A stretch of DNA of 64,000 nt. Source: Eurosta solidaginis (taxonomy: Eukaryota; Arthropoda; Insecta; Diptera; Tephritidae). Of this stretch, positions 47,571 to 58,184 are shown in pieces. How positions within the stretch are numbered: position 1 is the first letter of the stretch; every line of letters begins with the position of its first letter. Location of the stretch: contig NC_090319.1 of NCBI RefSeq assembly GCF_040869045.1, positions 172,582,645-172,646,644 of the forward strand, written 5' to 3'. Made by a program: the position numbers and the translations under genes. The notes beneath the pieces are model-generated. The model worked only from the letters and a program-made list of their open reading frames with translations. It searched no databases and had not been told where the DNA came from.

Positions 47571-47894
47571 CTACTTGCTGATTAAAGTATACGTCAAGTT
47601 TGTAGGTAATAAACTAACAAAAACTTCTTGATTTGCTAAAACTAAACGCTCAACAGTTTTATCTAATACGGACTGGACTTTAATTTCCGCACGTGTTTCA
47701 CCCACATCAATTTCATTTGGATAGCATTCTGCCTTAGCTTTTCTTAGACTATAAAATGATGGATAAACCTTATGGCCTGCCTTGATGCTCCACTTCCGAG
47801 TCGTTTTGTACCCATGAGTCGTCGACTTGCTATCTACGTAGTATGCTAAAGCTTCTACATTGCTCAAGCATCTTGCATCTGGCTCACATATCAT
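47571..47894 (-). pseudogene. Transib transposase, middle piece with first catalytic motif past a stop
   Basis: 107 codons showing TTRKWSIKAGHKVYPSFYSL and AECYP, then QSVLDKTVERLV. It ends at a TAG (47571-47573), immediately after which the same frame reads GCDECSGHSTYKQKF, the conserved motif carrying the first catalytic Asp (codon 47562-47564, aligned with the RAG1 D600 region). The frame is then lost near 47500. Confidence 0.85.
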
Positions 47895-48472
47895 CTTTTT
47901 GCCGGATATGTGAGTGGTTTCCTATGATTTTTGTATAGTGTTAGCAACATTTCTGTTGCCGGACATACGCGTTGATACTTCTGCCGCATAAAGTAACTCA
48001 CCAGGACTTCTAGATTGCAAGAGGTCATCCACTCGACGCCGTTTGGTTTTTTCACTGCAGCTAAAAAGTCCTTCCTTCGTCTTCCGGGGCCGGGGTTACC
48101 TGAAAAAGTGGTTGGTTGGTCTGATGGCAACTTTGAATCCACCGTTATTGTAAATGTGAAGTCTGGACCCGAAAGCCACTCCGAGTTTTTATTCAAAAAT
48201 CGCTCCTTATCTCTTCCAGAAGTGTTCCACTTTTGATCCAGCTTCGACGAATATGCCGATATTTGTAAGCTTAAACTTTTTATCGAATACTCGGCTGCTT
48301 CGCTTAAATCGTACCTAAGTAAAATAAAACTCAATAATTCTTTATATCTAGTTTCCTTCGAATGTTGAACCCAAATGTCAAAAAGCTCCGTTCTTGGTAC
48401 GGTTATAACTAAACTGCTTTGTGTTGTTGATTTTCCGACAGGGTGAATAGTTGATGATTGTTTTGCTGCCAT
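47891..48472 (-). pseudogene. Transib transposase, N-terminal piece
   Basis: 193 codons starting MAAKQSSTIHPVGK. The ATG is the first in a long frame inside the element and no upstream coding is seen, so it is the likely natural start. The region (FDIWVQHSKETRYKELL ... SGRDKERFLNKNSEWLSG) corresponds to the divergent N-terminal part that precedes the catalytic core in Transib proteins. A one-base frame change near 47893 ends it, and coding continues in another frame. Confidence 0.8.
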
Positions 48473-49252
48473 CTTAAGTGTCGTTGATCGTTCTGATTTG
48501 TTATCAGTTGTGCAGTATTTATATTACATTCAGGTATTGGCGTAGATGATACCAAATGCGGTTGTTTTGTGTAGCGTTCATGTGTGGTTATACCTGCATT
48601 AGGATTGCTTGGTATGTACCTGTTTTTATGCCTTGGAGACTGGTGCGGTGGATTGTGGCAGTTTCTGTGTGTTTTATGGCCACAGCTTTAACGGTTCAAA
48701 TATCTCGTCTGAGCCGGTACGTACATACATCCTATTTTATATGTAGAGATAACTATATCTACAAAAAAAAAAAAAAAAAAAATTAAAAATAGATGTGCAA
48801 AGAATTCGCAATGGTTTTTTCTTTCGACTATTAGAGAATACTTGCGACTATAACATATGTAAAATTTAGCCCGAATATCCGCGGATGTATGTAACTTTTT
48901 TGTCCCTAAAGTCAAAAATATAGAGAAAAAATTCCTTTTCTTCTTAATAACGGAATGTTAAATATATTGAAAATACTCTAATTGCGAAAGAATTACTATT
49001 AAAAAATTTTACTTACCTTCGAGCTTAGAATCCATCAAAAAAATTATATAAAAGTGTTCACTTAAAAGAAATATGAAGCGTAATATTCAACAAGAATTTC
49101 GCAAATTAATCAATGCATTTTACGGCCACTCCTGCCTTCTTACTTCAATTACTCAATATATATGAGCAAAAATATCAAAAAAAAAGCAACAATCCCGTTA
49201 TTTTGTTTGTTTTCTTTCATTTCTCATTACACTTTTCTTGGAATAAGAACTT
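48473..49252. other. 5' untranslated part of Transib
   Basis: Sequence between the transposase ATG and the right terminus. It contains an A-run near 48763-48785 and no recognised gene. Promoter elements are not obvious. Confidence 0.5.
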
Positions 49253-49292
49253 TGTTTTTGTCCAGCTAGCTTGTTCTACACGAAACACTGTG
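49253..49292 (-). repeat. Transib right terminal inverted repeat with heptamer and nonamer
   Basis: Read inward on the minus strand: heptamer CACAGTG (49292-49286), 24-bp spacer, then ACAAAAACA (49261-49253). This differs at one of nine positions from the V(D)J nonamer consensus ACAAAAACC, and the spacer is close to that of a 23-RSS. Confidence 0.92.
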
Positions 49293-49296
49293 CATT

Positions 49297-49442
49297 GCAA
49301 CAAATTTTGAAACAACGAAATCAATGTGACTAGAAAAAGAGAGTTTAGAGTCAAAAATTACACCCAAGTCTTTACTCTCTTGACAACGATTAAGATATTT
49401 AGCATTTAGTTTGTAGATAAAGTATGTGGCAGTTGTCATTGT
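49297..49442 (-). pseudogene. Upstream part of the RT gene interrupted by Transib
   Basis: Minus-strand coding with IYKLNAKYLNRCQESKDLGV and SKLSFSSHIDF, matching residues about 192-236 of the copy at 3322-4551. Similarity stops near 49442, where an unrelated repeat begins, so the non-LTR copy is also 5' truncated. Confidence 0.8.
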
Positions 49443-49858
49443 AAACGTCTACGAGTAGGATATGTAGCAGCACGCACATACACAGCCACGCTCACCTGAT
49501 AAAATGCTTGTTCTTGTTCGTTTTTTTTGTGGATTCTATTTGGCACTGTTGTACTCCTTAGGACCAAAAAAAGTGTAGTAGCTGTTTTAGCCGGAGAACT
49601 TTTGAACGGGTAGAAAAACTTAGCACACGTGTTTGTATTCTTAATGCTGGACTAACTACGCGCCCTCATATACCCCAATTCATGACTTGTGTATAATTTT
49701 CTGTAGGACCCATATAGGTGCACTACATCTTCATACTAAATTCGTTCAAAAAAATTCACCATCACAGCAACCCATATTTGATATTCCGCTCGTTTTTTGT
49801 TACCTTGCGTCGCTTTCCACGACAGCAACCCCGGTAATTCGTTCAGTGTCAAACGCAT

Positions 49859-50099
49859 ATCATTGTGAATGATAACTAAGTGTGATATCTTATCTGTCAA
49901 CTGCCTGACAGGATGTTCAATATGCCTACTTTTTAGCGTTTTGACAGGGTGTTCAATATGGCGGCGCCTATCTTCAGCGGGTGATAGAAAGAGATACAGA
50001 ATGAGACAGCGATAGTCAATTACAAATCAGGTGATCCAATCACTTTGGAATTTTGACGTCTATGCAGAAGATATCACACTTAGTTATCATTCACAATGA
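49859..50099. mobile_element. 241-bp MITE
   Basis: About 30-bp near-perfect inverted ends (TCATTGTGAATGATAACTAA) with CGCAT on both sides (49854-49858 and 50100-50104). The paralogous repeat at 51230-51245 shows the uninterrupted CGCATGTTCC, confirming the insertion. No coding capacity. Superfamily not assigned. Confidence 0.8.
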
Positions 50100-50397
50100 C
50101 GCATGTTCCACGCAGGTTCCACTGGGGTCCACGCTAGTTTGACACTGACCGAAGTTTCAAACTGCAGTGTGTTAGAAAGAGAAAGGAATTGTTTCCTTCT
50201 CATACATATCATACTTGTAAACCTGTACTATGGCTGAAACGCTTTCCAAACAGCAAAAGTATTTCACGGTGAACGCATTGTAAATGTCTACAAGTAGGAT
50301 ATGTAGCAGCACGCACATACACAGCCACGCTCACCTGATAAAATGATTGTTCTTGTTCGTTTTTTTTTTGTGAATGCTATTTGCCACTGTTGTACTT

Positions 50398-50595
50398 TTA
50401 TTTTGTTTTGTTGATTTTCCGACAGGGTGGATAAATGATGTATATTGGAATGATTTTCCATCAACCCTTGTCAAATTTGGTTTTGAGACAAACCGGTTTC
50501 GGCGTTATGCCATCATCAGTGTCGATTTTCGTTCTCAAAACCAAATTTGACAAGGGATGACGGAAAATCGTTCCAATATACATCACTGTTGTACT
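50398..50595 (-). mobile_element. Hairpin insertion with hammerhead-like core
   Basis: About 190 bp inserted in repeat F between two copies of CACTGTTGTACT (near 50386 and 50584), a long duplication suggestive of retrotransposition. It contains a 148-bp near-palindrome (arms 50437-50488 and 50533-50584). On the minus strand the loop reads CTGATGATGGCATAACGCC then GAAACCGG, followed by GTC. Confidence 0.6.
50483..50530 (-). ncRNA. Candidate hammerhead-ribozyme-like core
   Basis: CTGATGA, a possible stem II (GGC/GCC) and GAAAC occur in the order of a hammerhead core, with GTC downstream. Stem II has an extra U, and stem III would be the short palindrome AAACCGGTTT, so folding might need a dimer. 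Stem I could be the long hairpin arms. Activity is not shown. Confidence 0.3.
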
Positions 50596-51287
50596 TTTTA
50601 GGTCCAAGAAAAGTGTAGTAGCTGCTAACGAAAACTGCGGAAAATTTTTATTGTAAAAATACAAAGAAATATCCTTATTTACTTTCAAACGAGCACTTAA
50701 TTACATCTCTCTTTAAAATCCATATGTTTGGGACAATTTTATTTAACAAATTGTGATACTTTATTACCGGAGACGATTGCTAAAACACGACCAAAACCGT
50801 CGGGGGAGGTATTAATAGACGCGTTTTCGCCTCGCTTCCAATAATTCGAATACTGATTCGCCTTTGGACTATTGATAACAGGACAAAACGCGTCTTTTCA
50901 TACCACTTTCCACACATTTTTCGACGGGTTATTGCAGTCGACCTCGGTTTCAAACTGTTTTTCGCGGAGAACTTTTGAACGTGTAGAAAAACTTAGCACC
51001 CGTGTTTGTATCCTTAATACTGGAATAACTACGCGTCCTCAGATACCTCAATTCAGACTTTTGTATAATTTTCTGTAAGACCCATATAGGTGCACCACAT
51101 TTTCATACTAAATTCGTTAAAAAAAATTTACCATCAAAGCAACCCATATCTGATATTCCACTCCCTTTTTGTTTCCCTGCGTCGCTTTCCACGACAGCAA
51201 CTCCGGTAATTTTGACACTTCGTTCAGTGTCAAACGCATGTTCCTGACCGAAGTGTAAAACTGCAGTGTGTTAGAAAGAGAAAGGAT

Positions 51288-51470
51288 TCATGGCAGAAAT
51301 ACACTCGGAGTGCTTGCCAAACACTGCCGAGGGGTGACCCGCTTAGAAAAATTTTCTTCTAATTGAAAAACCTTATTTCTAAAATTTTGATGTTCCTTTG
51401 CCCGGGGTGTGAACCCAGGGCATTCGGTGTGGTTGGCGGAGCACGCTACCATCACACCATGGTGGCCGCC
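51288..51470 (-). mobile_element. tRNA-derived SINE
   Basis: Minus-strand element starting GGCGGCCACC with an A-box-like GATGGTAGCGTGCTCCG (about 51438-51455) and a B box GGGTTCACACC (51406-51416), followed by a non-tRNA body. The layout matches a tRNA-derived SINE family I recognise from fruit-fly genomes. The 3' part is truncated at 51288. RNA polymerase III would transcribe it. Confidence 0.75.
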
Positions 51471-52784
51471 AATAGTTAGAAATAGTTTGGCAAATAAATA
51501 GTAAAAGTGCTAAGTCAGGAGAAAAAATTTGTTTTGAGTGAGGAAATTGTGCAAAGTCATAAAATAGCTGCTGTGTTAGCATACATGATTTTTATTTATC
51601 TTTTTCAAAGCTTCTACACTAAAAAATATTGCAACTAAGGTATCCTCATTCTAGAGCTGATGAAGAATGAAATCATTTGCTTTTTGAAATTAGAGCTTTT
51701 CTACAATCAGTTGTTCACAATTTTTTCTTCATACGAGAATTATGTTTTCATTTTTTTAATTCTACAATCATGCAGAGAAATAAGGATTTCATTCAGCACC
51801 GCATGCAATTGAAAAGAATGCTAAATCAGCCTGCAGAAATAAATGTACTGAAATCAATGAGTGCACTCAGGTGATTTCACATTTCTGGTGTGTGAAGTCA
51901 TGCATTCAATACCAATCACTTGCTACAAAAATGCGTAAATAGTACCTAAAATAGTAATAAAAAATGTTAAGGTCCATTTTATGAAAGCTTAGATTTAAAA
52001 ATTGGTTGAAAAAGTTGTTATGAAGATAATTAGAGTGAGAAGAGTTAAAACAACTTGTCAAGAGCATTAAGCATAACAATTTTAAAAATGTCGAGTTATA
52101 TTGAAAAAAAGTATCATTCCGGCAAGTTGAACATTCCTGTCTTTCATATTAAATTTTTTTTGGAGTTGCTGATATAGTGATTTTTTACTTGGGCATATTG
52201 AATTAACCCTCGGAGCATATTTGGTGATTCATTTTTTTAGGTTTTTTAACAAATTTTGCTCGCCTGTTTCGAAGGAGCCCTTGAAATTCGCTCTCACAGC
52301 TTTAAAAAAAATAAAGCTAAATGGAAAATAAGTGCTTATCAACATTTTTTTTGGAAATTGTCATAGACAAAGTGCAAAACCACCCAAATAGCACAAATCG
52401 CAAACGTAAGATTTTACAGCTGTGAACCACAGACACCCCGCTGTATACATAAAAATCATAAACCCGCTCTATACATAAAAATCATAAATTTTTTATTTGA
52501 ACATTTATTTTGCGAAATAACGGTTGAATAAAATGTCGCTTTCACAAATGCTATAGACTCTTTCAGTAAGCAGAAGCATTTTTTAATTTAGAAAAATTAT
52601 TACTTACCTTCTCATGGTAAAAATTGGAAAAGAAAAAGTTGTCTACAGTAAGTTTTCTACCCAACTGTAAAGTTTGCATCATCGGTTTCAATCAATTTCT
52701 TTTTTCCCCGTGATCATTTTGATACATTTTATCTCAATTAGTTTATGCCATTATGATGCAGAGTGACAGATGAAACCTTGGGTA
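51471..52784. other. Non-coding interval
   Basis: AT-rich; contains another 'gtgctaagtca' at about 51499. No gene supported. Confidence 0.4.
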
Positions 52785-52792
52785 GAATATAG

Positions 52793-53318
52793 GGTAACGT
52801 TTTACAAGACGGTGCACCACCTAATTTTTATCGGAAATTATCAAAGGTGGTATCAAAAGACATGTCTCGACCTCCGTTTTAAGAATCCGAAAGCGGAAAT
52901 CTAAAATTTTATTTCTGTCGAAAGTTTATCACAAAAAACCATAAAATGACCCCGAGAGGGTCCGAAATATGAGGCCCGATCCATAGTTTTTTTGCATAGA
53001 ACACCTTTCTGCGTTGGCGGCCTTCGGCCACACTTATAAAAAATGACCCTGTGTGGGTCCGACACCGGTTTGGGGATCAAAACTAAATGCGCGCAGAACA
53101 CCTTTCTGCATTAGTGTGTGTGTGTACAACAAATCTGACAAACAACAACAACCACATGAAAATTATAACCGAATTTTTGCTTATATCTTTTGACAGAAAT
53201 AAAAATTTTAATTTTCGCGTCTGGATTCTAAAAACGGAGGTCAAGACGCGTATTTTGATACCACCTTTGATAATTTCCGATGAAAATTAGGTGGTGAACC
53301 GTCTTGTAAAACGTTACC
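52793..53318. mobile_element. 526-bp MITE with ~95-bp inverted ends
   Basis: Ends GGTAACGTTTTACAAGACGG and its inverse, with similarity over about 95 bp each. Flanked by GAATATAG (52785-52792) and GAATAAAG (53319-53326), an 8-bp duplication with one mismatch. The interior has a GC-richer, partly duplicated segment ('agaacacctttctgc' at about 52997 and 53094). Short frames inside are not genes. Confidence 0.8.
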
Positions 53319-53326
53319 GAATAAAG

Positions 53327-55139
53327 TAAAATGAATACATCCAAAATTTCACAACACTTTCGCACCATACAACAACATATGGCACATTTATATTAAAATC
53401 TGTGAAAATCGGCGTGATATCGAGCAATCTCTTTAAGTGGGTGTAAACTATTTACTTTACTGCAAAATTTCTAAACTCTACCTACTTGCTAAGAACCATG
53501 GATCTTACTGATCTTGGTATTCTTTATTTACGTAGTTTTTTTGTGTGCTTTTTTTCATAAAAAAAAGTTTCTTGCACTTTTAATGTTTTTTATGTTATTA
53601 GTAAAAATATATATATATACGTACTCACCGTACAAGTTTCTGAGGTCTCCACAACTAAGTTTTAGAAACTTTTTTTTAGTTTCCGAATAATAGCAGCATA
53701 TGCCAACAAATTCTAAAACTTCACCTTATATTAGGGATGTCAATATTTTATAATTTCGGAACCCCGGGAATTTCGGTATTTTGTATTGTAATTAATACCG
53801 GGATTAGATATTCTTTAGATTTCAAAAACCTAACCTACGTAAGTGCACAATATTATTTAGGATAACCTTTTATGCATCAAATCATAAGGGTTAAAATTAA
53901 TTCAGGAATAAAAAGGTTTCAAACTTCGTTGCATAACATTTTCAATTCAAACTAATAATCACATATTTTGAAAAAATAATATACATTGTATAATAAGACC
54001 ATAATTTCTTGAGAACCTTTAAACTATTGTGATCTGATAAGTCAAAGAAATTTCATAACATCCTACTTTTGTGAATGTTCTGCTTTTAATACTAAGCAAC
54101 ATTCAAAAACTTCAAAAAGTATTCCTAAATTCAAATAGGTACTACTATTATAGTTTTGTGTATATTCGTATGAATATGTATGCGCGCATGTTAAATTAAT
54201 ATTGAATTAGGTAAGCTTTAAAAAGCGGTTTTCTGACGGCACTTCATGTTTCTCAAGAAATTTGGAGTCCCGAAAACGCTAGAATTTGTATTAAAGGTGA
54301 AGTCTCTGAATTTGCATCGTTAGCATTCGTATTTAGGCAATTGTCAAATAAAAATAAAAAATTTATTCAAATAATTTTACACACCAAGCGCACCAGTAGG
54401 AAATTAGCGCATGTATGGCAAAGTTTCTGCAATCCTATCTAATGGGGATTTCCTTTCTTTCTTATTGTTACTATTTAATAATGTAACGATCACTAAATTT
54501 GTACAAAATGATGCTTTTTCGGACAATATTTTATTAAATGACGACGCAAACTTTCGGGAGAGCTGCAAAAATCATGCAATATTTATTCCAGAAAAGAACA
54601 CAAACATGTCCACTGCCAAGAGTGGGGTAGGGTATTATAAGTTTGTTTCATAAACTTAAATCGAACAATTGAAGTCTAAGCACTTCCGCAGTACTACTTT
54701 TACACATTAATTCTGCTTAACCGTTTCCCCAACATTTTTTTCAGAAAAAGATACGTACTTGTTCTCAGTACTAAGAAGTTGTTTTCATAATATAAACCAA
54801 AGTAGAAAATAATGATTCTTATTGTACGTTTTAGCACCACCAATTAAAGGACTTAAAGAATTCAAGTTTTTTATTACTTATTTTTAAATGATCCCATCAA
54901 GTAAATGGCGCATTTAGAAAAATTTTCATTTGAAAAAAAAAGTGTTCCGAGCGGAAAGAGGTTTTTTTTATATATATTTTTTTATAGACGTTGTGACACC
55001 GCACTGCCCTCAAATCGTCAAATGAAACCAGGCTTATCCTGTTCATGCGTTCGTTGTAAGGCAATGGTTTGTTAACCGTCGAAATCTAAAACTGCTCAGC
55101 TACAGAGGAACCCTCATCAGCTAAGTAAAACAAATGCCG
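53327..55139. other. Non-coding interval
   Basis: AT-rich. An 80-codon frame at 54411-54653 (MYGKVSAILSNGDF) has no recognisable motif. No transposon ends identified. Confidence 0.35.
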
Positions 55140-56130
55140 TATTAGTAATAAATATACAGACATATAATGGATAGAATTAGTAGAAAATTTATTCAAAATG
55201 TAATGAATACAGTTAGTTACTATTAAGAGACGAAGGAACAGATTTTTTAATACAAAAAAGCGAGTTCGAAACATCAAATGTGCTATAGTGGGAGATGTAA
55301 GTCTGACGCAAACAGCGGAAGGGCTCATTTAGTTCAAAATTTGATCTACAATATTTTAGGTAGAGAGGTTTAAGATGTCTTGAAGGCCGGCAAGGGACAT
55401 TCAAGTTGTTTACTTCGCTCAACAGGAATGAGTTAGAGACCGAAACATTTAGTAATTTAATCATAAATACAATTCCAAGCATTTCCCTACGACTAGCAAG
55501 GAAATCCCCTAAGGAGAAAGGTAAGAATTGTTTTTGGACTGATTCTAGCCAACCAATATGATCCTCGTAGCTCGGGTTGCAAATTATTGCACCATATTGT
55601 AATATCGGGCTGACTAATGTTGTAAAAAGAGCTTTAGTAGCATACGGGTCGCTGAATTCTTTATACCATCGCCTTACCTCTAGAATACGATCCTCGTAGC
55701 TCGGGTTGCAAATTATTGCACCATATTGTAATATCGGGCTGACTAATGTTGTAAAAAGAGCTTTAGTAACATACGGGTCGCTGAATTCTTTATACCATCG
55801 CCTTACCTCTAGAATACCTCTAGCCTTATTAACAGTTGTAGTAATATGAAGGTTGAAGTTAAGTTTACTGTCAATATCAACCCCAAGGTCTATATAAAAA
55901 TGTATACATACCTGTTCAATATTTTAATTGTTAAGAGCGTAGGAAGCTGGCTGAAGTAATCTACATAAATTTGCATTTTTTAAGATTAAGTGGCATATAG
56001 TTGATGGTGCAACAATTGAGCAATGTGTCCAAATCTGATTGTAAAATAGACCTTTCTTCGCTTGACGCATAGGATACAAAAAATTTACATCTTCCTGTGC
56101 GAGAGAAAAACTAATTATTATTATTAACTT
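55140..56130 (-). pseudogene. Non-LTR reverse transcriptase C-terminal region, decayed
   Basis: Minus-strand fragments in the order of a LINE RT: LQSDLDTLLNCCTINYMPLN and LKKCKF (about 55965-56060), DLGVDIDSKLNFNLHI (about 55840-55890), WYKEFSDPYATKALFTTLVS, LQYGAIICNPSYEDH, then LGDFLASRREMLGIVF, SNSFLLSEVNNLNVPCR and a C-terminal end near 55230. The catalytic F/YADD part is missing or unreadable. It differs from the CR1-type copies at 3.3 and 45 kb. It contains an in-frame tandem duplication (55560-55817). Confidence 0.7.
55560..55817 (-). repeat. 129-bp tandem duplication within the RT relic
   Basis: The block starting 'gatcctcgtagctcgggttg' at 55560 recurs at 55689 with one or two differences. 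129 bp is exactly 43 codons, so the frame is kept. Confidence 0.88.
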
Positions 56131-56744
56131 ATTTATTTCGGCGAAATCCAACGTTTTCTTGCTAACATATTCTTGAGAAAGACAGGGAGATATATATTGT
56201 ATGAGCAATAAATTTTCCAATTGGGTAGGTAGTCAATATTGTACTTATGTCATTTAATGAAATTTTTTATTTTTTATATATTTTTTGCTTATGACAATAG
56301 AAAAAACATCGCATCCAGACACAGTGTAGCATTTTGAACAAACATGAGATATAAAGAAAAAAGCTTATAGCCAGCTAACGTAATTAATAGTAATATAGTT
56401 ACACTATTAACTGTTAATAAAAAATTACGTTGGTGTCATGCGAATTTCATCTTTTTATATGAATAAACTGTCTAAAAGTCTTGAAAACGATATAGGTCGT
56501 ATTTTTCATTAAAAAAAGCGGTCAATTTCGATACCATTCGCTACCAAAACTTTCTAAATTTTCAAAACTATTGCAGGGGCTCCAAGAAAACAAAAAAATA
56601 CGTTTTTATAAATAATAATCTGTACAAAATCCCCCTTTCTCCTTGGCTTTGAAATCCAAAAATAAAAAAAAAACTGCCGACGAAGCTAGTAAAAGGTACA
56701 CTGTAAAAACTTCTAAAATTCATAAAATATCAGTATTTTAATAT
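56131..56744. other. Non-coding interval
   Basis: Nothing supported beyond the fading edge of the RT relic. Confidence 0.4.
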
Positions 56745-57110
56745 CTCGATCCTTGCGCCACCTTGCGGCGATTTTTTTCGTATGTCGCTTTCTAGTCATC
56801 TATGTAATATGTGTTCCAAATATTAGCTTAATCGGAGCACAGATATGATTTTTTGAAATATTTCGATCCATGTGCCACCTAGCGGGAGTTTTTTTCACAA
56901 GCCGATTTCTATTCCCGTATTTATTATGTGTTCCATATATGAGCCTAATCGGAGTACAAATACGTTTTTTTTTAAATATTTCGATCCATGCGTCACCTAT
57001 CTGAAATTTTTGTCTTATTATGGCATTTTCATCGAGTTCTGAACCATATTCCAAGTTTCAAGCTTGTAGCTTATCGGGAAGTTACTTAAATTTCGATTAC
57101 AAAATTCTGT
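56745..57110. repeat. Three degenerate ~118-bp tandem units
   Basis: Units starting 'tttcgatcc(a/t)tgcgccacct' at about 56750, 56868 and 56988, each with 'attttttt' and 'aatcggagcacaaata'-like phrases. Non-coding minisatellite-like repeat. Confidence 0.65.
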
Positions 57111-58184
57111 TCGCTACACAGAGTTATGCTAAATAAAACCCTTTAAAAATAACGGCTATTATTTATTATATTCTATTAGATAAATGCGTGATAACCTTAA
57201 ATTATTTTCTCAACTTCAAACTTTTCACTAATATGTATATTCCATATTCAATTTTTAAGTTCAAGTGAGACGAAATAAATTTTTGTCAGTCGATGTCTAT
57301 TCTTCATTTTGTTTTCTAGAAAAATAGCGACAACCAATCAGCGAGAAGAAATGGTGCTGTCATGTAAACAAACCCAGTCGAACTTGGTAGCTTTCAAAAT
57401 TAACGTATCGCATTGTTTTCTTGAATGCATTTAAAAATACTTCTACATGCCTTCAATTAAATAAATCAAACAAAGCTTCATTGTTTTCGTACAGGTGACC
57501 GAAAAATATATCCAAAAATATTACTTCAAAAGTAATTTTACACGAAATTATCGCAGTAGAGTTCCTAATGGGCACAGCAGAATACATTCCTATGCGATGC
57601 GCTTGCCTGAGCGTTTTACAAAAGAGTTGCGTGAAAGCGCTTAGAGGTGACGACCGCTGCCCTGATGCCTTTAGGCCATTTGTACCAAACGCAACGGGAA
57701 GCTTAGTCAATGCACAGAGACATCACATCCCTAGATCTAGTGGAAAGTAACTATCAAATCTTTGATTATTTTAAGTTATGCACACAATGCCGAAGACTTT
57801 GTAAATCGGAAAAATGGTTTTTTTAAATTTCAGAGTTGCTTGTTGTTTTTTTTTATAATTACTTTTACTTTTGACTTATACTTATATACATTGAAACATG
57901 CTTTACAGAGGCTGTTGAATTTCGATACATAGGTATTTATTTGCTAGTAACAGTATTCAAGACTGTCCCAGATGTGACTTACTTCATAAAGATATCATTA
58001 ACATGCTCTAATAAAAAAATTCAAGTTACTTTTGCAGAGAGGTCCAAAATTACAAAATATTAAATCACTGATTAGCATAGTTAACCATATCAAGAAATGC
58101 TGAAATAAATGTATTGCAAAGGCAAGCTTAAATCTGCAAGTGAAATAGTCTCGCAGTCTTAAAATATGTCTGTGGGAATATACT
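57111..58184. other. Non-coding interval
   Basis: A 60-codon frame at 57568-57750 (MGTAEYIPMRCACL) is somewhat GC-richer than its surroundings but has no recognisable domain. Nothing else supported. Confidence 0.35.

Larger units (their letters stand above)
45577..49292 (-). mobile_element. Transib DNA transposon with RSS-like terminal inverted repeats
   Basis: 3716 bp with perfect 37-bp terminal inverted repeats beginning CACAGTG and a 5-bp target duplication CATTG (45572-45576 and 49293-49297). The transposase gene is on the minus strand (48472 to 46331). Transib elements are known to share ancestry with vertebrate RAG1, and their ends resemble V(D)J recombination signals. The ends are intact but the transposase is broken, so this copy could move only with an enzyme supplied by another copy. 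Confidence 0.93.
49443..51287. repeat. Tandem pair of a ~0.85-kb dispersed repeat F
   Basis: Sequence starting 'cattgtaaacgtctac' (49436) through 'ttcagtgtcaaacgcat' (49858) and 'ctgcagtgtgttagaaagag' (50180) recurs from 50279 to 51280, interrupted by different insertions in each copy. Copy 1 contains a MITE (49859-50099). Copy 2 contains a hairpin insertion (50398-50584) and about 330 bp of extra sequence (50625-50955). Non-coding. Confidence 0.65.

Noticed and set aside
51400..51470. Possible tRNA gene on the minus strand
   Set aside because: A and B boxes are present but the body continues into SINE-type sequence and stems do not pair well.
57568..57750. 60-codon frame slightly GC-richer than background
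   Set aside because: No recognisable domain, no splice or conservation evidence in the window.
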